Part shown: one piece after another, positions 55,743 through 64,000 of the stretch
Numbering within the stretch: position 1 is the first letter of the stretch
How the letters are laid out: each line of letters begins with the position of its first letter
NCBI GenBank assembly: GCA_030700225.1
Contig: JAUYJT010000027.1
Span: 32,228-96,227, forward strand
Origin: Candidatus Nanopelagicales bacterium
GTDB lineage: Bacteria; Actinomycetota; Actinomycetes; S36-B12; GCA-2699445
DNA: 64,000 bases
Direction of reading: 5' to 3'
Notes under the pieces: generated by a model
Databases searched by the model: none
The model's input: only the letters and a program-made list of their open reading frames with translations
Told to the model about the DNA's origin: nothing
Made by a program: the position numbers and the translations under genes

Positions 55743-56470
55743 GGAAGCCTCCGCATGAGGCACAGCCTGTGGCACAGCGCCTGTGGTTGCGGTACCGAAA
55801 GACCGATCGTATGCGTTTCGCCAGTCACCGCGACTTCCAACGCAGCCTGGAACGAGCGGTTCGACGGGCCGGACTCCCGGTTGCCTCAAGTGGCGGATTC
55901 AGCCCTCATCCGCGGATCTCCTATACCAATGCCGCACCAACTGGAGTGGCAAGCGAGGCAGAGTACCTGGAGTTGGGGCTGGCGACGTGCGTGGACCTGG
56001 GCGAGGTCAAGGACGACCTGAACAACGCCTTGCCGTGCGGGTTCGGAATCGTGACCGTGGCTCCCAAGGCTGCGGGCAGGCTGACGGACTTGCTCGAAGC
56101 GAGTCAGTGGAGGCTTGAGTTCCCAGGAGTGGCCGGACCTGATATGGCGGCGGCATGCGACCGGCTACATGGCCTGGCGCCGGTGACAGTGACGCGGGTC
56201 AGTCACAAGGGACGCCGCGACTTGATCGTCACTGATGCGCTCGTGTCGACTGGCGTGACCGGCGAATTCTCAGACTCTGGGGGCGAGTGTGCGATACTGC
56301 ACATGGTCGTGCGGAACGTCACACCGTCTGTTCGACCAAGCGAAGTCCTGACAGCTCTCACCGAGCAGGCGGAACTTGTAGCGAAGCAGCCGGTGCTTGT
56401 GACTCGGTTGGCGCAAGGTCCGATGGACGAGTTGGGCATGATCGGTGACCCTCTCGCCGTTGATCTATAG
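55739..56470 (+). CDS. DUF2344/TIGR03936-like partner of the radical SAM protein
   Basis: The 243-residue protein contains RLWLRYRKTDRMRFASHRDF and SGGFSPHPRISYTNAAPTGV, the DUF2344 motifs. Its ATG overlaps the radical SAM stop as ATGA, so the two are translated together. In many bacteria the two are fused in a single gene, which supports a shared pathway, probably a modification of RNA or protein. Function is unknown. It has no membrane segment. Confidence 0.85.
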   Translation: MRKPPHEAQPVAQRLWLRYRKTDRMRFASHRDFQRSLERAVRRAGLPVASSGGFSPHPRISYTNAAPTGVASEAEYLELGLATCVDLGEVKDDLNNALPCGFGIVTVAPKAAGRLTDLLEASQWRLEFPGVAGPDMAAACDRLHGLAPVTVTRVSHKGRRDLIVTDALVSTGVTGEFSDSGGECAILHMVVRNVTPSVRPSEVLTALTEQAELVAKQPVLVTRLAQGPMDELGMIGDPLAVDL

Positions 56471-56595
56471 GACATCGCGAGTGTGCCGACATGGCACGCG
56501 ACACATGACCGAAGACTTGCGGCTCGCAGGACGAGTCGGACGACCAAGGTCCTCCAGCGGTGGAGACATCCGGGGGCCGTGAAGGGATCGAGCGC

Positions 56596-58725
56596 ATGCT
56601 CGACGAAGAAAGCAAGCCGAAAGCGGCTCCCGAAGAAAACTCCCGAGCCTCGGCGGTCGCGTTGCCTTTCGGCTCGCAGTCGGCCGAGTCCAAGTCGGCA
56701 CGTAGCGAGAAGCGGCCAGAGACCGGAAGGCCAGCAGCTCCACTCGCTGGACCAGCTGGTATTCCTCTGTTCCAGCCTCCGCCGGAGCCGCCCGCGCGTA
56801 GTTCGCGGCCAGATGAGACCAGGGAGACGTCACAGGGAGGCGACTCAACCACACCCCCGCCTAGCCGCAACCGAAACCGTCAAACCCGTGGGCAGCAGTC
56901 CGCGGGCCAGACCGGATCAGACAGCGGGGGTTCGGGTTCGGCGGTCGGCCGCAAGCCCTCCGGCGCCGGGAAGCCTTCCGACGCGGGCCAGACCGAAGAT
57001 GCCGACAAGTCCGGCGAGGGCCAGGAGCCCGAATCCGAACAGGACACCGGTGGAAACGCTGCCCGGCGCAGGCGCCGCCGCAGGCGCCCAGCTGGCGGCA
57101 ACGGCGAAGCCACGGGAAGCACTGGGGCCAGTGAGAAGAAGGAACCGAGCTCAGGCGATGAGGTGGCCAGTTTCAAGGGCTCAACGAGGCTGGAGGCGAA
57201 GAAGCAGCGCAGGCGCGAGGGCCGCGAGTCAGGACGGCGCCGCGCGCCAGTGCTGACTGAGGCCGAGTTCCTGGCACGCCGGGAGTCGGTGCGTCGGGGC
57301 ATGATCGTGCGCCAGAGGGGGCGCGTAACCCAGATCGCGGTGCTGGAGGACGGCATCATGGTTGAGCACTATGTCAACCGTGCCACAGTCACTTCCATGG
57401 TCGGAAACGTCTACCTCGGCAAGGTCCAGAACGTGCTGCCCTCCATGGAGGCCGCGTTCGTCGATATCGGCCGAGGCCGCAACGCTGTGCTGTACGCGGG
57501 CGAGGTGAACTGGGACGCCGCGGGTCTTGAGGGGCAGGCCAAACGCATAGAGCAGGCACTGTCGTCCGGAGACAACGTACTGGTCCAGGTGACGAAGGAC
57601 CCGGTGGGCCACAAGGGGGCCAGGCTGACCAGCCAGGTCTCGTTGCCCGGCAGGTTCCTGGTTCTGGTCCCGGACGGGTCAATGACTGGGATCAGCCGCA
57701 AGCTCCCCGATCAGGAGAGGGCGCGGCTGAGGTCGATCCTGAAGACGATCGTGCCCGAAGGCGCTGGTGTCATCGTCAGGACCGCGGCCGAAGGCGTGAG
57801 CGAGGAGGACCTGTCCCGCGACATCAGCCAACTTTCGGCCGCGTGGGATCGGGTTCGTGAGCAGGCTGAGACCGCTGTCGCACCCGCGGTTCTGCACAGC
57901 GAGCCGGACTTGGCTTTGCGTGTCGTCCGGGACATCTTCAACTCTGACTTCGAGTCGCTGGTCGTCTCTGGCGACGAAGTGTGGCGCACTTTGCACGACT
58001 ACGTGTCCGCGAACGCCCCAGGTCTGCTGGATCGGGTCAGCAAGTGGACCGAAGAAGCTGACGTGTTCAAGGCGAATCGCGTTGATGAACAGCTGTCCAA
58101 GGCGCTCGACCGCAAGGTATGGCTCCCGTCGGGAGGATCGCTCGTCATCGATAAGACCGAGGCGATGACCGTCGTGGATGTGAACACAGGCAGGTTCACC
58201 GGCCAAGGCGGCAACCTTGAGGAGACCGTTACAAAGAACAACCTGGAGGCGGCCGAAGAAATCGTTCGGCAGATCCGGTTACGGGACATCGGCGGCATCA
58301 TCGTCATCGACTTCATCGACATGGTCCTGGAGAGCAACCGGAACCTCGTGCTTCGCCGAATGGTCGAGTGTCTCGGGCGCGACAGGACGAAGCACCAGGT
58401 GGCGGAAGTGACTTCCCTGGGACTGATACAGATGACCCGGAAGAGGATCGGCCAGGGGCTCCTTGAGACGTTCAGCGAGCCGTGCGAGGTCTGCGACGGC
58501 CGCGGCGTCAAGGTGCACTCCGAGCCGGTTGAACAGCGCAACCGGACCGGCCGCGGCCGGTCAGTACGACCGCAGGGCGCCCATGACCCGACCGAGTCGG
58601 TAAGGCGCGATGCGGAATCCGCGGTAACCGAGACCGACAAGGCCAGCGACTCGGTCGCGTCGGCTCAGGCGGCGCAGCCGGCCGCTTCTGAGGCGAAACA
58701 GTCCGCGGACGCGGAGGCGGTTTGA
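56596..58725 (+). CDS. rne: Ribonuclease E/G family endoribonuclease
   Basis: The 709-residue protein has a disordered N-terminal extension of about 220 residues rich in Ser, Glu, Arg and Pro (ARRRRRRRRPAGG). It is followed by an S1 domain (MVGNVYLGKVQNVLPSMEAA, FVDIGRGRNAVLY), the catalytic DNase I-like region (VDVNTGRFTGQGGNLEETV, GGIIVIDFIDM) and the zinc link CEVCDGRG. It cuts single-stranded A/U-rich RNA and processes rRNA. The start is the ATG at 56596 with GAAGGGA upstream. A GTG at 56560 is possible. It is followed by rplU, the usual order. Confidence 0.94.
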   Translation: MLDEESKPKAAPEENSRASAVALPFGSQSAESKSARSEKRPETGRPAAPLAGPAGIPLFQPPPEPPARSSRPDETRETSQGGDSTTPPPSRNRNRQTRGQQSAGQTGSDSGGSGSAVGRKPSGAGKPSDAGQTEDADKSGEGQEPESEQDTGGNAARRRRRRRRPAGGNGEATGSTGASEKKEPSSGDEVASFKGSTRLEAKKQRRREGRESGRRRAPVLTEAEFLARRESVRRGMIVRQRGRVTQIAVLEDGIMVEHYVNRATVTSMVGNVYLGKVQNVLPSMEAAFVDIGRGRNAVLYAGEVNWDAAGLEGQAKRIEQALSSGDNVLVQVTKDPVGHKGARLTSQVSLPGRFLVLVPDGSMTGISRKLPDQERARLRSILKTIVPEGAGVIVRTAAEGVSEEDLSRDISQLSAAWDRVREQAETAVAPAVLHSEPDLALRVVRDIFNSDFESLVVSGDEVWRTLHDYVSANAPGLLDRVSKWTEEADVFKANRVDEQLSKALDRKVWLPSGGSLVIDKTEAMTVVDVNTGRFTGQGGNLEETVTKNNLEAAEEIVRQIRLRDIGGIIVIDFIDMVLESNRNLVLRRMVECLGRDRTKHQVAEVTSLGLIQMTRKRIGQGLLETFSEPCEVCDGRGVKVHSEPVEQRNRTGRGRSVRPQGAHDPTESVRRDAESAVTETDKASDSVASAQAAQPAASEAKQSADAEAV

Positions 58726-58818
58726 CCGGTCGCGCGCTGACTCCGTACCCTAGATCCCGGCTGGGCGGGCGCGGAAGCAGCACGCTGTGAGCCAAGTGAT
58801 TATCTAGGGAGCGGGCAC

Positions 58819-59133
58819 ATGTATGCCATCGTGCGTGCCGGAGGGCACCAGGAGAGAGTGGCAGTCGGAGATGTCATCGACATCAATAGGTCGGATGACA
58901 CTCCCGGCGCCGTAGTGGACTTGGCTGCCCTACTGATCGTCGACGGCTCCACCGTCACCAGCGACGCGGATGCTTTGGCGAAGGCAACCGTGAAGGCTGA
59001 GGTTGTCGAGCACTTCCGTGGGCCGAAGATCAAGATCGTTCGCTTCAAGAACAAGATCGGGTATCGCCGTCGGCAGGGCCACCGCCAGGACCAAACCAGG
59101 CTTCGCGTGACCCGCATCGAAAGTGGGATCTGA
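58819..59133 (+). CDS. rplU: 50S ribosomal protein L21
   Basis: The 104-residue L21 starts MYAIVRAGGHQERVAVGDVI and contains FRGPKIKIVRFKNKIGYRRR, with the typical basic end. It is a 23S rRNA-binding large-subunit protein. The ATG follows GGGAGCGGG. rpmA follows three bases after its stop. Confidence 0.97.
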   Translation: MYAIVRAGGHQERVAVGDVIDINRSDDTPGAVVDLAALLIVDGSTVTSDADALAKATVKAEVVEHFRGPKIKIVRFKNKIGYRRRQGHRQDQTRLRVTRIESGI

Positions 59134-59136
59134 GCA

Positions 59137-59388
59137 ATGGCACACAAGAAGGGCGCGGCTTCCTCCAGGAACGGACGTGACAGCAACGCGCAGCGGCTCG
59201 GGGTGAAGCGCTTCGGCGGGCAGGCTGTGTCCGCTGGCGAGATCATCGTGCGCCAGCGCGGAACGCACTTCCATCCGGGTACCAACGTGGGCCGGGGAGG
59301 CGACGACACACTGTTCGCTCTGGTCGGCGGCACGGTTGACTTCGGAACTGCCCGTGGCCGCCGTGTCGTGAACATCATCGCTTCCTAG
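59137..59388 (+). CDS. rpmA: 50S ribosomal protein L27
   Basis: The 83-residue L27 starts [20 protein letters not shown] and contains [18 protein letters not shown]. The N-terminal tail reaches the peptidyl-transferase centre. It lacks the extra cleaved leader of Firmicutes L27. It is in the normal rplU-rpmA-obgE order. Confidence 0.97.
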   Translation: MAHKKGAASSRNGRDSNAQRLGVKRFGGQAVSAGEIIVRQRGTHFHPGTNVGRGGDDTLFALVGGTVDFGTARGRRVVNIIAS

Positions 59389-59426
59389 TGCCCGGGCGTT
59401 TGCCTTGAGACAGTGAGATTCCTGGG

Positions 59427-60779
59427 ATGAATTCATTCTTCGTCGACCGGGTCATCGTCCACGCGACCGCGGGAGACGGGGGTGATGGCTGCTCGGCAGT
59501 CCGCCGGGAGAAGTTCAAGCCCCTGGGTGGGCCGTCTGGCGGCAACGGCGGGTCCGGAGGGTCGGTTGTGCTGGAAGTGGACTCCGGGGTTACTACCTTG
59601 CTGGGGGTGCATCGGCGGCCTCACCTGCGCGCGAGCAACGGTTCGGCTGGCCGAGGCGGAAACCAGACCGGCTCCGACGGTGACGATTTCGTGGTCCGAG
59701 TGCCCCGAGGGACTGTGGCTAGCACGCTCTCGGGAGGTCGGATCGCTGACCTGATGGGTCCTGGAGACACGTTCATTCTGGCGCGGGGTGGTCGGGGAGG
59801 ACTTGGCAACGCCGCGCTCGCCTCTCCCAACCGGCGCGCGCCGGGCTTCGCCTTGCTGGGGGAGCCGGGAGCGAAACTCGATGCGGTCCTGGAGCTGAAG
59901 TCGATCGCGGATGCTGGGCTCGTTGGGTTCCCGAGTGCCGGGAAGTCGAGCTTGATCGCGGCGATGTCGGCTGCGAGGCCAGAGATCGCCGACTACCCGT
60001 TCACGACCTTGCGGCCTCACCTGGGCGTGGTCGCCGCCGGGGATGGATCGTTCACGATCGCGGACGTTCCCGGGTTGATTCCCGGCGCGAGCCAGGGCAA
60101 GGGGCTCGGTTTGGAGTTTCTGCGGCACGTCGAGCGCTGCGGGGTCATAGTTCATGTCGTGGACTGCGCGACTTTGGAGCAGGGGCGCGACCCCGTCTCA
60201 GATCTTGACGTGATCGAAGCCGAACTCGCCGTTTATGGAGGGTTCGACGACAGGCCGCGAATCGTGGCACTGAACAAGGTCGACGTGCCTGACGGCAGAG
60301 AGTTGGCCGAGATGGTCCGCCCCCAAGTCCAGGCTCGGGGATTGCCGGTGGTCTTGGTGAGCGCGGCCACACACGAGGGACTTAGGGACCTGGGTTTCGC
60401 GATCGCTGGAATTCTGTCAGATCAGCGGCGCGATGAGCCCGTTGAGGCGAGGCGAATCGTCATCAAGCCGCGCAGCGTCGATTCAGCGGATTTCGCTGTG
60501 GTGCGCGACGGCGAGCTGTTCAAGGTCAGTGGTGAGAGGCCGGAGCGTTGGGTACGCCAGACCGATTTCGGTAATGACGAGGCTGTCGGCTACCTGGCCG
60601 ATCGGCTCGCTCGGCTTGGTGTGGAGGACGAACTTGTCCGATTGGGCGCCACGCCTGGATGCACCGTCGTGATCGGAGGAGACGACGGCGTTGTCTTCGA
60701 TTGGGAACCCGCGATCCGCGCCGGGGATGGCCGAGCCGAGGGACCTCGCGGTACAGACACACGGTTGGACGGCCGATGA
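59427..60779 (+). CDS. obgE: GTPase ObgE/CgtA
   Basis: The 450-residue GTPase has the glycine-rich Obg fold ([19 protein letters not shown]) at the N-terminus. The G domain carries [11 protein letters not shown], the [11 protein letters not shown]3 motif and NKVDVPD, and a C-terminal OCT domain starts near residue 350. It acts in late 50S assembly and stress response. Its stop overlaps proB (ATGA). Confidence 0.96.
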   Translation: MNSFFVDRVIVHATAGDGGDGCSAVRREKFKPLGGPSGGNGGSGGSVVLEVDSGVTTLLGVHRRPHLRASNGSAGRGGNQTGSDGDDFVVRVPRGTVASTLSGGRIADLMGPGDTFILARGGRGGLGNAALASPNRRAPGFALLGEPGAKLDAVLELKSIADAGLVGFPSAGKSSLIAAMSAARPEIADYPFTTLRPHLGVVAAGDGSFTIADVPGLIPGASQGKGLGLEFLRHVERCGVIVHVVDCATLEQGRDPVSDLDVIEAELAVYGGFDDRPRIVALNKVDVPDGRELAEMVRPQVQARGLPVVLVSAATHEGLRDLGFAIAGILSDQRRDEPVEARRIVIKPRSVDSADFAVVRDGELFKVSGERPERWVRQTDFGNDEAVGYLADRLARLGVEDELVRLGATPGCTVVIGGDDGVVFDWEPAIRAGDGRAEGPRGTDTRLDGR

Positions 60780-61900
60780 GCGGGCGCACGGTATTCGGGT
60801 CGGTCCGCAGGGTCGTGGTCAAGATCGGATCGTCGTCGCTTGCCATGCCCGGAGACGGGCTGAGCTCTGAGCGCGTCAAGGGGATCGCTGATGTGGTCGC
60901 CGACGCCACGCTGGCGGGGCGGCAAGTCGTCCTGGTGACAAGCGGCGCGATCGCGGCGGCCCTGGCGCCTCTTGGTCTGAGACGCCCACCTCGGGACCTG
61001 GCGACGCAGCAGGCCGCGGCCAGCGTTGGCCAAACCGCGTTGATGGCGGTGTACGCGGCATCGTTCTCTCAGCGTGGGCTCATCGTCGGACAAGTCCTGA
61101 TGACGTCCGAAGATGTCGTTCGCCGCGCCCACTACCGGAATGCCCAAAGGACGCTGTACCGGCTCATGGAGCTGGGCGTGGTGCCTGTCGTCAACGAGAA
61201 CGACACGGTCGCTACCGACGAAATCCGGTTCGGCGACAATGACCGCCTGGCGGCGCTGGTCGCGCATCTAGTACACGCCGACGCCATGATCCTGCTCAGC
61301 GATGTTGACGGCCTGTACGACGGGCCACCTCATCGTGAAGGCAGTCGGCTCGTCAGGTCTGTGCGCACCGCCGATGATCTGAACGGGATCGAGTTCGGCA
61401 AGCCGGGTCAGTCAGGCATCGGGTCAGGCGGGATGCGCACGAAGGTTGAGGCCGCGCGCATCGCCACCGGCGCGGGTATCCCGGTGCTAGTGGCTTCGGC
61501 TGATGATGCCGCCGCGGCCCTTGCCGGGAGTGGAGTAGGCACGTACTTCCACGTAACGGGCCGCCGAGTGCCAACTCGCCTGCTGTGGCTGGCGCACGCC
61601 GCGACGGCTGTGGGGGCCCTCCATCTGGACAGTGGGGCCGTCTCGGCGGTAGTGCAACGACGGAAGTCGCTGCTGCCGGCTGGGATCATGCGAGTCGATG
61701 GCAGATTCACCGCGGGAGATCCGGTGGACATCTTGGACGAAAACGGGGGCATTGTGGCCCGGGGACTGGTGAACTTTGACTCGGCGGAACTACCACGGCT
61801 GCTGGGCCGGTCCACGAAGGATCTGGCGCGGGAGTTCGGGTCCTCATACGAGCGTGAGATCGTGCACCGCGACTCGCTGGTTGTCCTGCCGAGGGCTTGA
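60776..61900 (+). CDS. proB: Glutamate 5-kinase
   Basis: The 374-residue enzyme has [13 protein letters not shown] (N-terminal kinase loop), [22 protein letters not shown] and [12 protein letters not shown], followed by a PUA domain in the last 100 residues. It phosphorylates glutamate in the first step of proline synthesis. The ATG overlaps the obgE stop. proA is not in the window: the next gene is an unknown short protein. Confidence 0.95.
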   Translation: MSGRTVFGSVRRVVVKIGSSSLAMPGDGLSSERVKGIADVVADATLAGRQVVLVTSGAIAAALAPLGLRRPPRDLATQQAAASVGQTALMAVYAASFSQRGLIVGQVLMTSEDVVRRAHYRNAQRTLYRLMELGVVPVVNENDTVATDEIRFGDNDRLAALVAHLVHADAMILLSDVDGLYDGPPHREGSRLVRSVRTADDLNGIEFGKPGQSGIGSGGMRTKVEAARIATGAGIPVLVASADDAAAALAGSGVGTYFHVTGRRVPTRLLWLAHAATAVGALHLDSGAVSAVVQRRKSLLPAGIMRVDGRFTAGDPVDILDENGGIVARGLVNFDSAELPRLLGRSTKDLAREFGSSYEREIVHRDSLVVLPRA

Positions 61901-61932
61901 CGGGCCTGGCGAGCCGCGAAGGAGGCGCATCC

Positions 61933-62313
61933 GTGTCTGACGCAGACGGGAGCGTTCGGGTGCCTGGCGTGCTGTGGCATGTCACTGTGACTCTGCACGG
62001 CAACCCGAGCCCGGTGCGCCAGCTTCAGGACTCGCTGACCGAGCTGGCGTTCCTCCACCCCTTTGACATGGCCGTGCGGTTCGCCGGCGACACAGCGGAG
62101 TTGAGGTACTGGGACGAGGGCCAGGACTGCCGCGGCGTAGTCGAGAGGGCGCTGGCCTTGTGGGACGAGCACAGGGCAGACCTTGGCTTGCCGGCGTGGC
62201 CTGTCGTGGGGGTGGAGGTTCTTGACCGCTTCACGTTCCGGCGCAGATGGACCGTCGATAACCCGCTGGCCCACTTGCTCGCTCCCGGCGTGCTGCCTTT
62301 CCCGCGGGGCTGA
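61933..62313 (+). CDS. Conserved small hypothetical protein downstream of proB
   Basis: The 126-residue protein starts at GTG 61933 with GAAGGAGGCGC in front. An upstream TTG at 61897 overlaps the proB stop and has no ribosome site. The sequence (GVLWHVTVTLHGNPSPVRQL, LHPFDMAVRFAGDTAELRYW) looks like a compact alpha/beta domain with no known catalytic motif, no signal and no membrane helix. It is likely translated with proB, since the stop-to-start gap is only 32 bases. Confidence 0.6.
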   Translation: MSDADGSVRVPGVLWHVTVTLHGNPSPVRQLQDSLTELAFLHPFDMAVRFAGDTAELRYWDEGQDCRGVVERALALWDEHRADLGLPAWPVVGVEVLDRFTFRRRWTVDNPLAHLLAPGVLPFPRG

Positions 62314-62323
62314 TTGCCCGGCT

Positions 62324-62404
62324 GATGCAAATCCTCTGGTGATCAAGCTCGTCAGCGATCTTCCCTTCCTGAGTGGTCATCGACCGCCATGATCAACATA
62401 TGCG
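62324..62404. repeat. Dispersed inverted-repeat element, copy B (inverted)
   Basis: This copy begins with the same GATGCAAATCCTCT end as copy A. Its reverse complement matches copy A through its internal part (CACTCAGGAAGG and GATCGCTGACGAGCTTGATC). The right end is less well conserved. It lies between two convergent genes. Confidence 0.72.
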
Positions 62405-62417
62405 GCCCTTCGGATTT

Positions 62418-62447
62418 GGGTGGGGGCGCGGCCTCGGGCCCCCACCC
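62418..62447. terminator. GC-rich hairpin between convergent genes
   Basis: A perfect 10-bp stem (GGGTGGGGGC and GCCCCCACCC) surrounds a 10-base loop. It lies between the convergent ends of the proB-linked gene and the HNH gene, so it could end transcription from both sides. No T run follows. Confidence 0.5.
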
Positions 62448-62467
62448 CGGCTACTCCCGTAGTGGCG

Positions 62468-64000
62468 CTACTCCAGTAGTAGCGGCGGGGGCTTGTCGGT
62501 GATGGTGATGCCCGCTGGGGTGCGCCATGTCCAGCCGGCCGCTGCCTCGTTGCCGTCTTGCCCGGTCTTGGGGTCTGGGCCAGGGTCGGGGTCCAGGCCC
62601 AGGTCGAGGTCCCAGCCGTGGTGCGTCTTGATGTTGTGATGCCTCCGACACAACGGCCCAAGGTTCTCCGCTGTGGTAGCCCCCTTGGGCCACGCTACGG
62701 CGTGATCAAGATCGCAAGCCTGGGACTGGCGGCGACACCCAGGATGGCGGCAATACGGTTCACGGGCCCGAACCAACCGAGCCAACGCCGCACCCGGGGT
62801 GTACGTTCGAGAACCAGTCGCCGTCTCCGTCGACGACGCCGCATCAGTGATCCAGGCCCTCCACGTACCATCAGCGGCCAGCTCACGAGCCACGGTGGCC
62901 GGGACCGGACCCAAACCAGTCACATCACCTTGGTCCTCGGCTAGTCCCAGTAGCGTGTCCAAACCAACGACCACGTTCACCTCAACGCCGGCAGCGGCGG
63001 AACCAGCGGCGGAGCCCGTGGGGTTGTTCAGGATTAGGTCGGTGAGGGTGTCGGCGCGGATCTGGTCGATGTGACGCCCGGTGCCGTCACTGGACATGCC
63101 TTTGGCGATCGCGGTCAGGCGCCGCCAGATCCTTCCGCCTTCCTCCTGGGGTAGTAGGGCGAGTAGTTCACACATGCCGTCTTGTTCGTCGCGTAACTCC
63201 ACGCGGCGGTCCTGGCGTGCCCTCAAGCGGGCCTCCTCCAGCAGAGGCGGCGCGAGATTGTGTTTGATCCCCTTGGCGGTGCGGCGCACCTCCGCACAGG
63301 TCCACACCCGGGAACCAGCCAGCCACCGCTTCTGGACCCGCCCAGCAACAGCGGCGGTCACCTCCAAGGCGGCCTGTGTGTCCAGGTTCGCCACATCGGC
63401 CAGAAGTAGCCGCGCCGACAATCCCGGTAACTGGCCCCGCGACACCAAACCAAGCAAATCGGGATGAGCGGTCAACTCCCGCGCCGCGTGGATACGATTC
63501 GCCGCGCTACCAGGGGACAAATGCAACGCCGCGGCGATCTCTTCACGAGCCGGATCAGTGATCCCAGGCGAGGCACCCACAGGCGGCACGATGACTGGTT
63601 CGGGTCCCGCCGCGGTCACGAGGCCATGGGCTTGTTGGGCTGACACCCACGAAGCCACAGCTTCCCAAGCGGCCAACAGCACAACCTGGCACGCGCACGG
63701 TGAACCGGGAAGCCCAAGAGGTGGATCCCCGGGCATTTGTTCACCGCTGTGATCCGCCGGGCACGGCCCCCACCCAAGAGCGGTCAACGCCTCCACCAGG
63801 CCCGGACCCGCTGGCAAGGTCAACAAATCGAGAACCCCGGGACGGATCGGCGCCTCATACCAGCCCGCGTCCACCCAACCCGGTCGGTTCCCCAGCCACC
63901 ACGAGCGCAGATCCCGCGCCGTAGCCACCTCCGCCAGGCTCGACGCGTCGGCCACAGGCGCGGCGAAAACCCTCGACCCGGCTGCCGGGTCAAGAGGCGA
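62468..64000 (-). CDS. DUF222/HNH endonuclease-domain protein, 5' end probably outside window
   Basis: The visible 510 residues contain the DUF222 region (LHLSPGSAANRIHAAREL, QLPGLSARLLLADVANLDTQ) and a C-terminal HNH nuclease (PYCRHPGCRRQSQACDLDHA, ENLGPLCRRHHNIKTHHGWD). The frame has no stop up to the window end, and a GTG at 63955 is the first candidate start inside it. These '13E12 repeat' proteins are amplified in actinobacteria and are often linked with mobile DNA. Ahead of the C-terminal tail is a short Asp/Pro-rich repeat (LGLDPDPGPDPKTGQD). Its DNA target is unknown. Confidence 0.85.
   Translation of the reverse strand, partial: SPLDPAAGSRVFAAPVADASSLAEVATARDLRSWWLGNRPGWVDAGWYEAPIRPGVLDLLTLPAGPGLVEALTALGWGPCPADHSGEQMPGDPPLGLPGSPCACQVVLLAAWEAVASWVSAQQAHGLVTAAGPEPVIVPPVGASPGITDPAREEIAAALHLSPGSAANRIHAARELTAHPDLLGLVSRGQLPGLSARLLLADVANLDTQAALEVTAAVAGRVQKRWLAGSRVWTCAEVRRTAKGIKHNLAPPLLEEARLRARQDRRVELRDEQDGMCELLALLPQEEGGRIWRRLTAIAKGMSSDGTGRHIDQIRADTLTDLILNNPTGSAAGSAAAGVEVNVVVGLDTLLGLAEDQGDVTGLGPVPATVARELAADGTWRAWITDAASSTETATGSRTYTPGAALARLVRAREPYCRHPGCRRQSQACDLDHAVAWPKGATTAENLGPLCRRHHNIKTHHGWDLDLGLDPDPGPDPKTGQDGNEAAAGWTWRTPAGITITDKPPPLLLE

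Overview
The window is high-GC, densely packed bacterial DNA with many GTG/TTG starts and many 4-base ATGA/GTGA gene overlaps. It is very probably from a rod-shaped actinomycete (Actinomycetota). The main evidence is the order tig-clpP1-clpP2-clpX-valS-folC-ndk-mreB-mreC-mreD-mrdA-rodA-(radical SAM)-(DUF2344)-rne-rplU-rpmA-obgE-proB, which is characteristic of that phylum. A DUF222/HNH endonuclease gene, an EttA-type ABC-F protein and a two-copy clpP support it. I cannot name the species.

Layout. 1-2.4 kb: the 3' end of an acetoacetyl-CoA synthetase gene, an Lnt-like acyltransferase gene bracketed by two copies of a 72-bp palindromic repeat, and tRNA-Lys. 2.4-7.4 kb: a fused 5-oxoprolinase/hydantoinase gene divergent from a TetR regulator plus hemerythrin pair, with a palindromic operator candidate between them, then tRNA-His. 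7.4-11.5 kb: oligoribonuclease, a tandem universal stress protein, a secreted beta-propeller-like protein, a dispersed inverted repeat, a STAS-like protein, tRNA-Arg and an SSB paralogue. 11.9-15.8 kb: a complete ECF vitamin transporter (S, fused A-A', T) behind a cobalamin riboswitch. 15.9-23.6 kb: ettA, a trypsin-like protease whose signal peptide lies in another frame, a duplicated membrane protein, an S41-type protease, an NfeD/SPFH pair and MscS. 23.6-29.8 kb: prolyl oligopeptidase, a LapA-like protein, amidase and MalQ.

29.7-36.2 kb is the most disturbed part. About 360 bp of the 3' end of pepN is present twice, with a secreted NHL/FN3 protein gene behind a run of 13 G between the copies. 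Further on, a 1.56-kb segment holding only a Fic-family gene lies between an intact tRNA-Gly and an exact 50-bp copy of that tRNA's 3' end, which is the footprint of site-specific integration. Two similar palindromes precede fic.

36.2-62.3 kb is the conserved core: tRNA-Pro, trigger factor, Clp protease, a repeat-bearing unknown protein, valS, folC, ndk, the mre/rod elongation operon, a secreted protein with a calcium-loop-like motif, and the rne/L21/L27/obg/proB run. The ndk-mreB gap holds a 26-bp-stem hairpin and a tRNA-Ser-like 3' fragment. 62.3-64 kb: an inverted second copy of the dispersed repeat, a hairpin between convergent genes, and a DUF222/HNH gene that runs off the window.

No CRISPR array, integrase, transposase or prophage module was found. 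The most unusual signals are the integrase-less Fic element, the pepN duplication with its inserted gene and G-tract, and several intergenic palindrome families.
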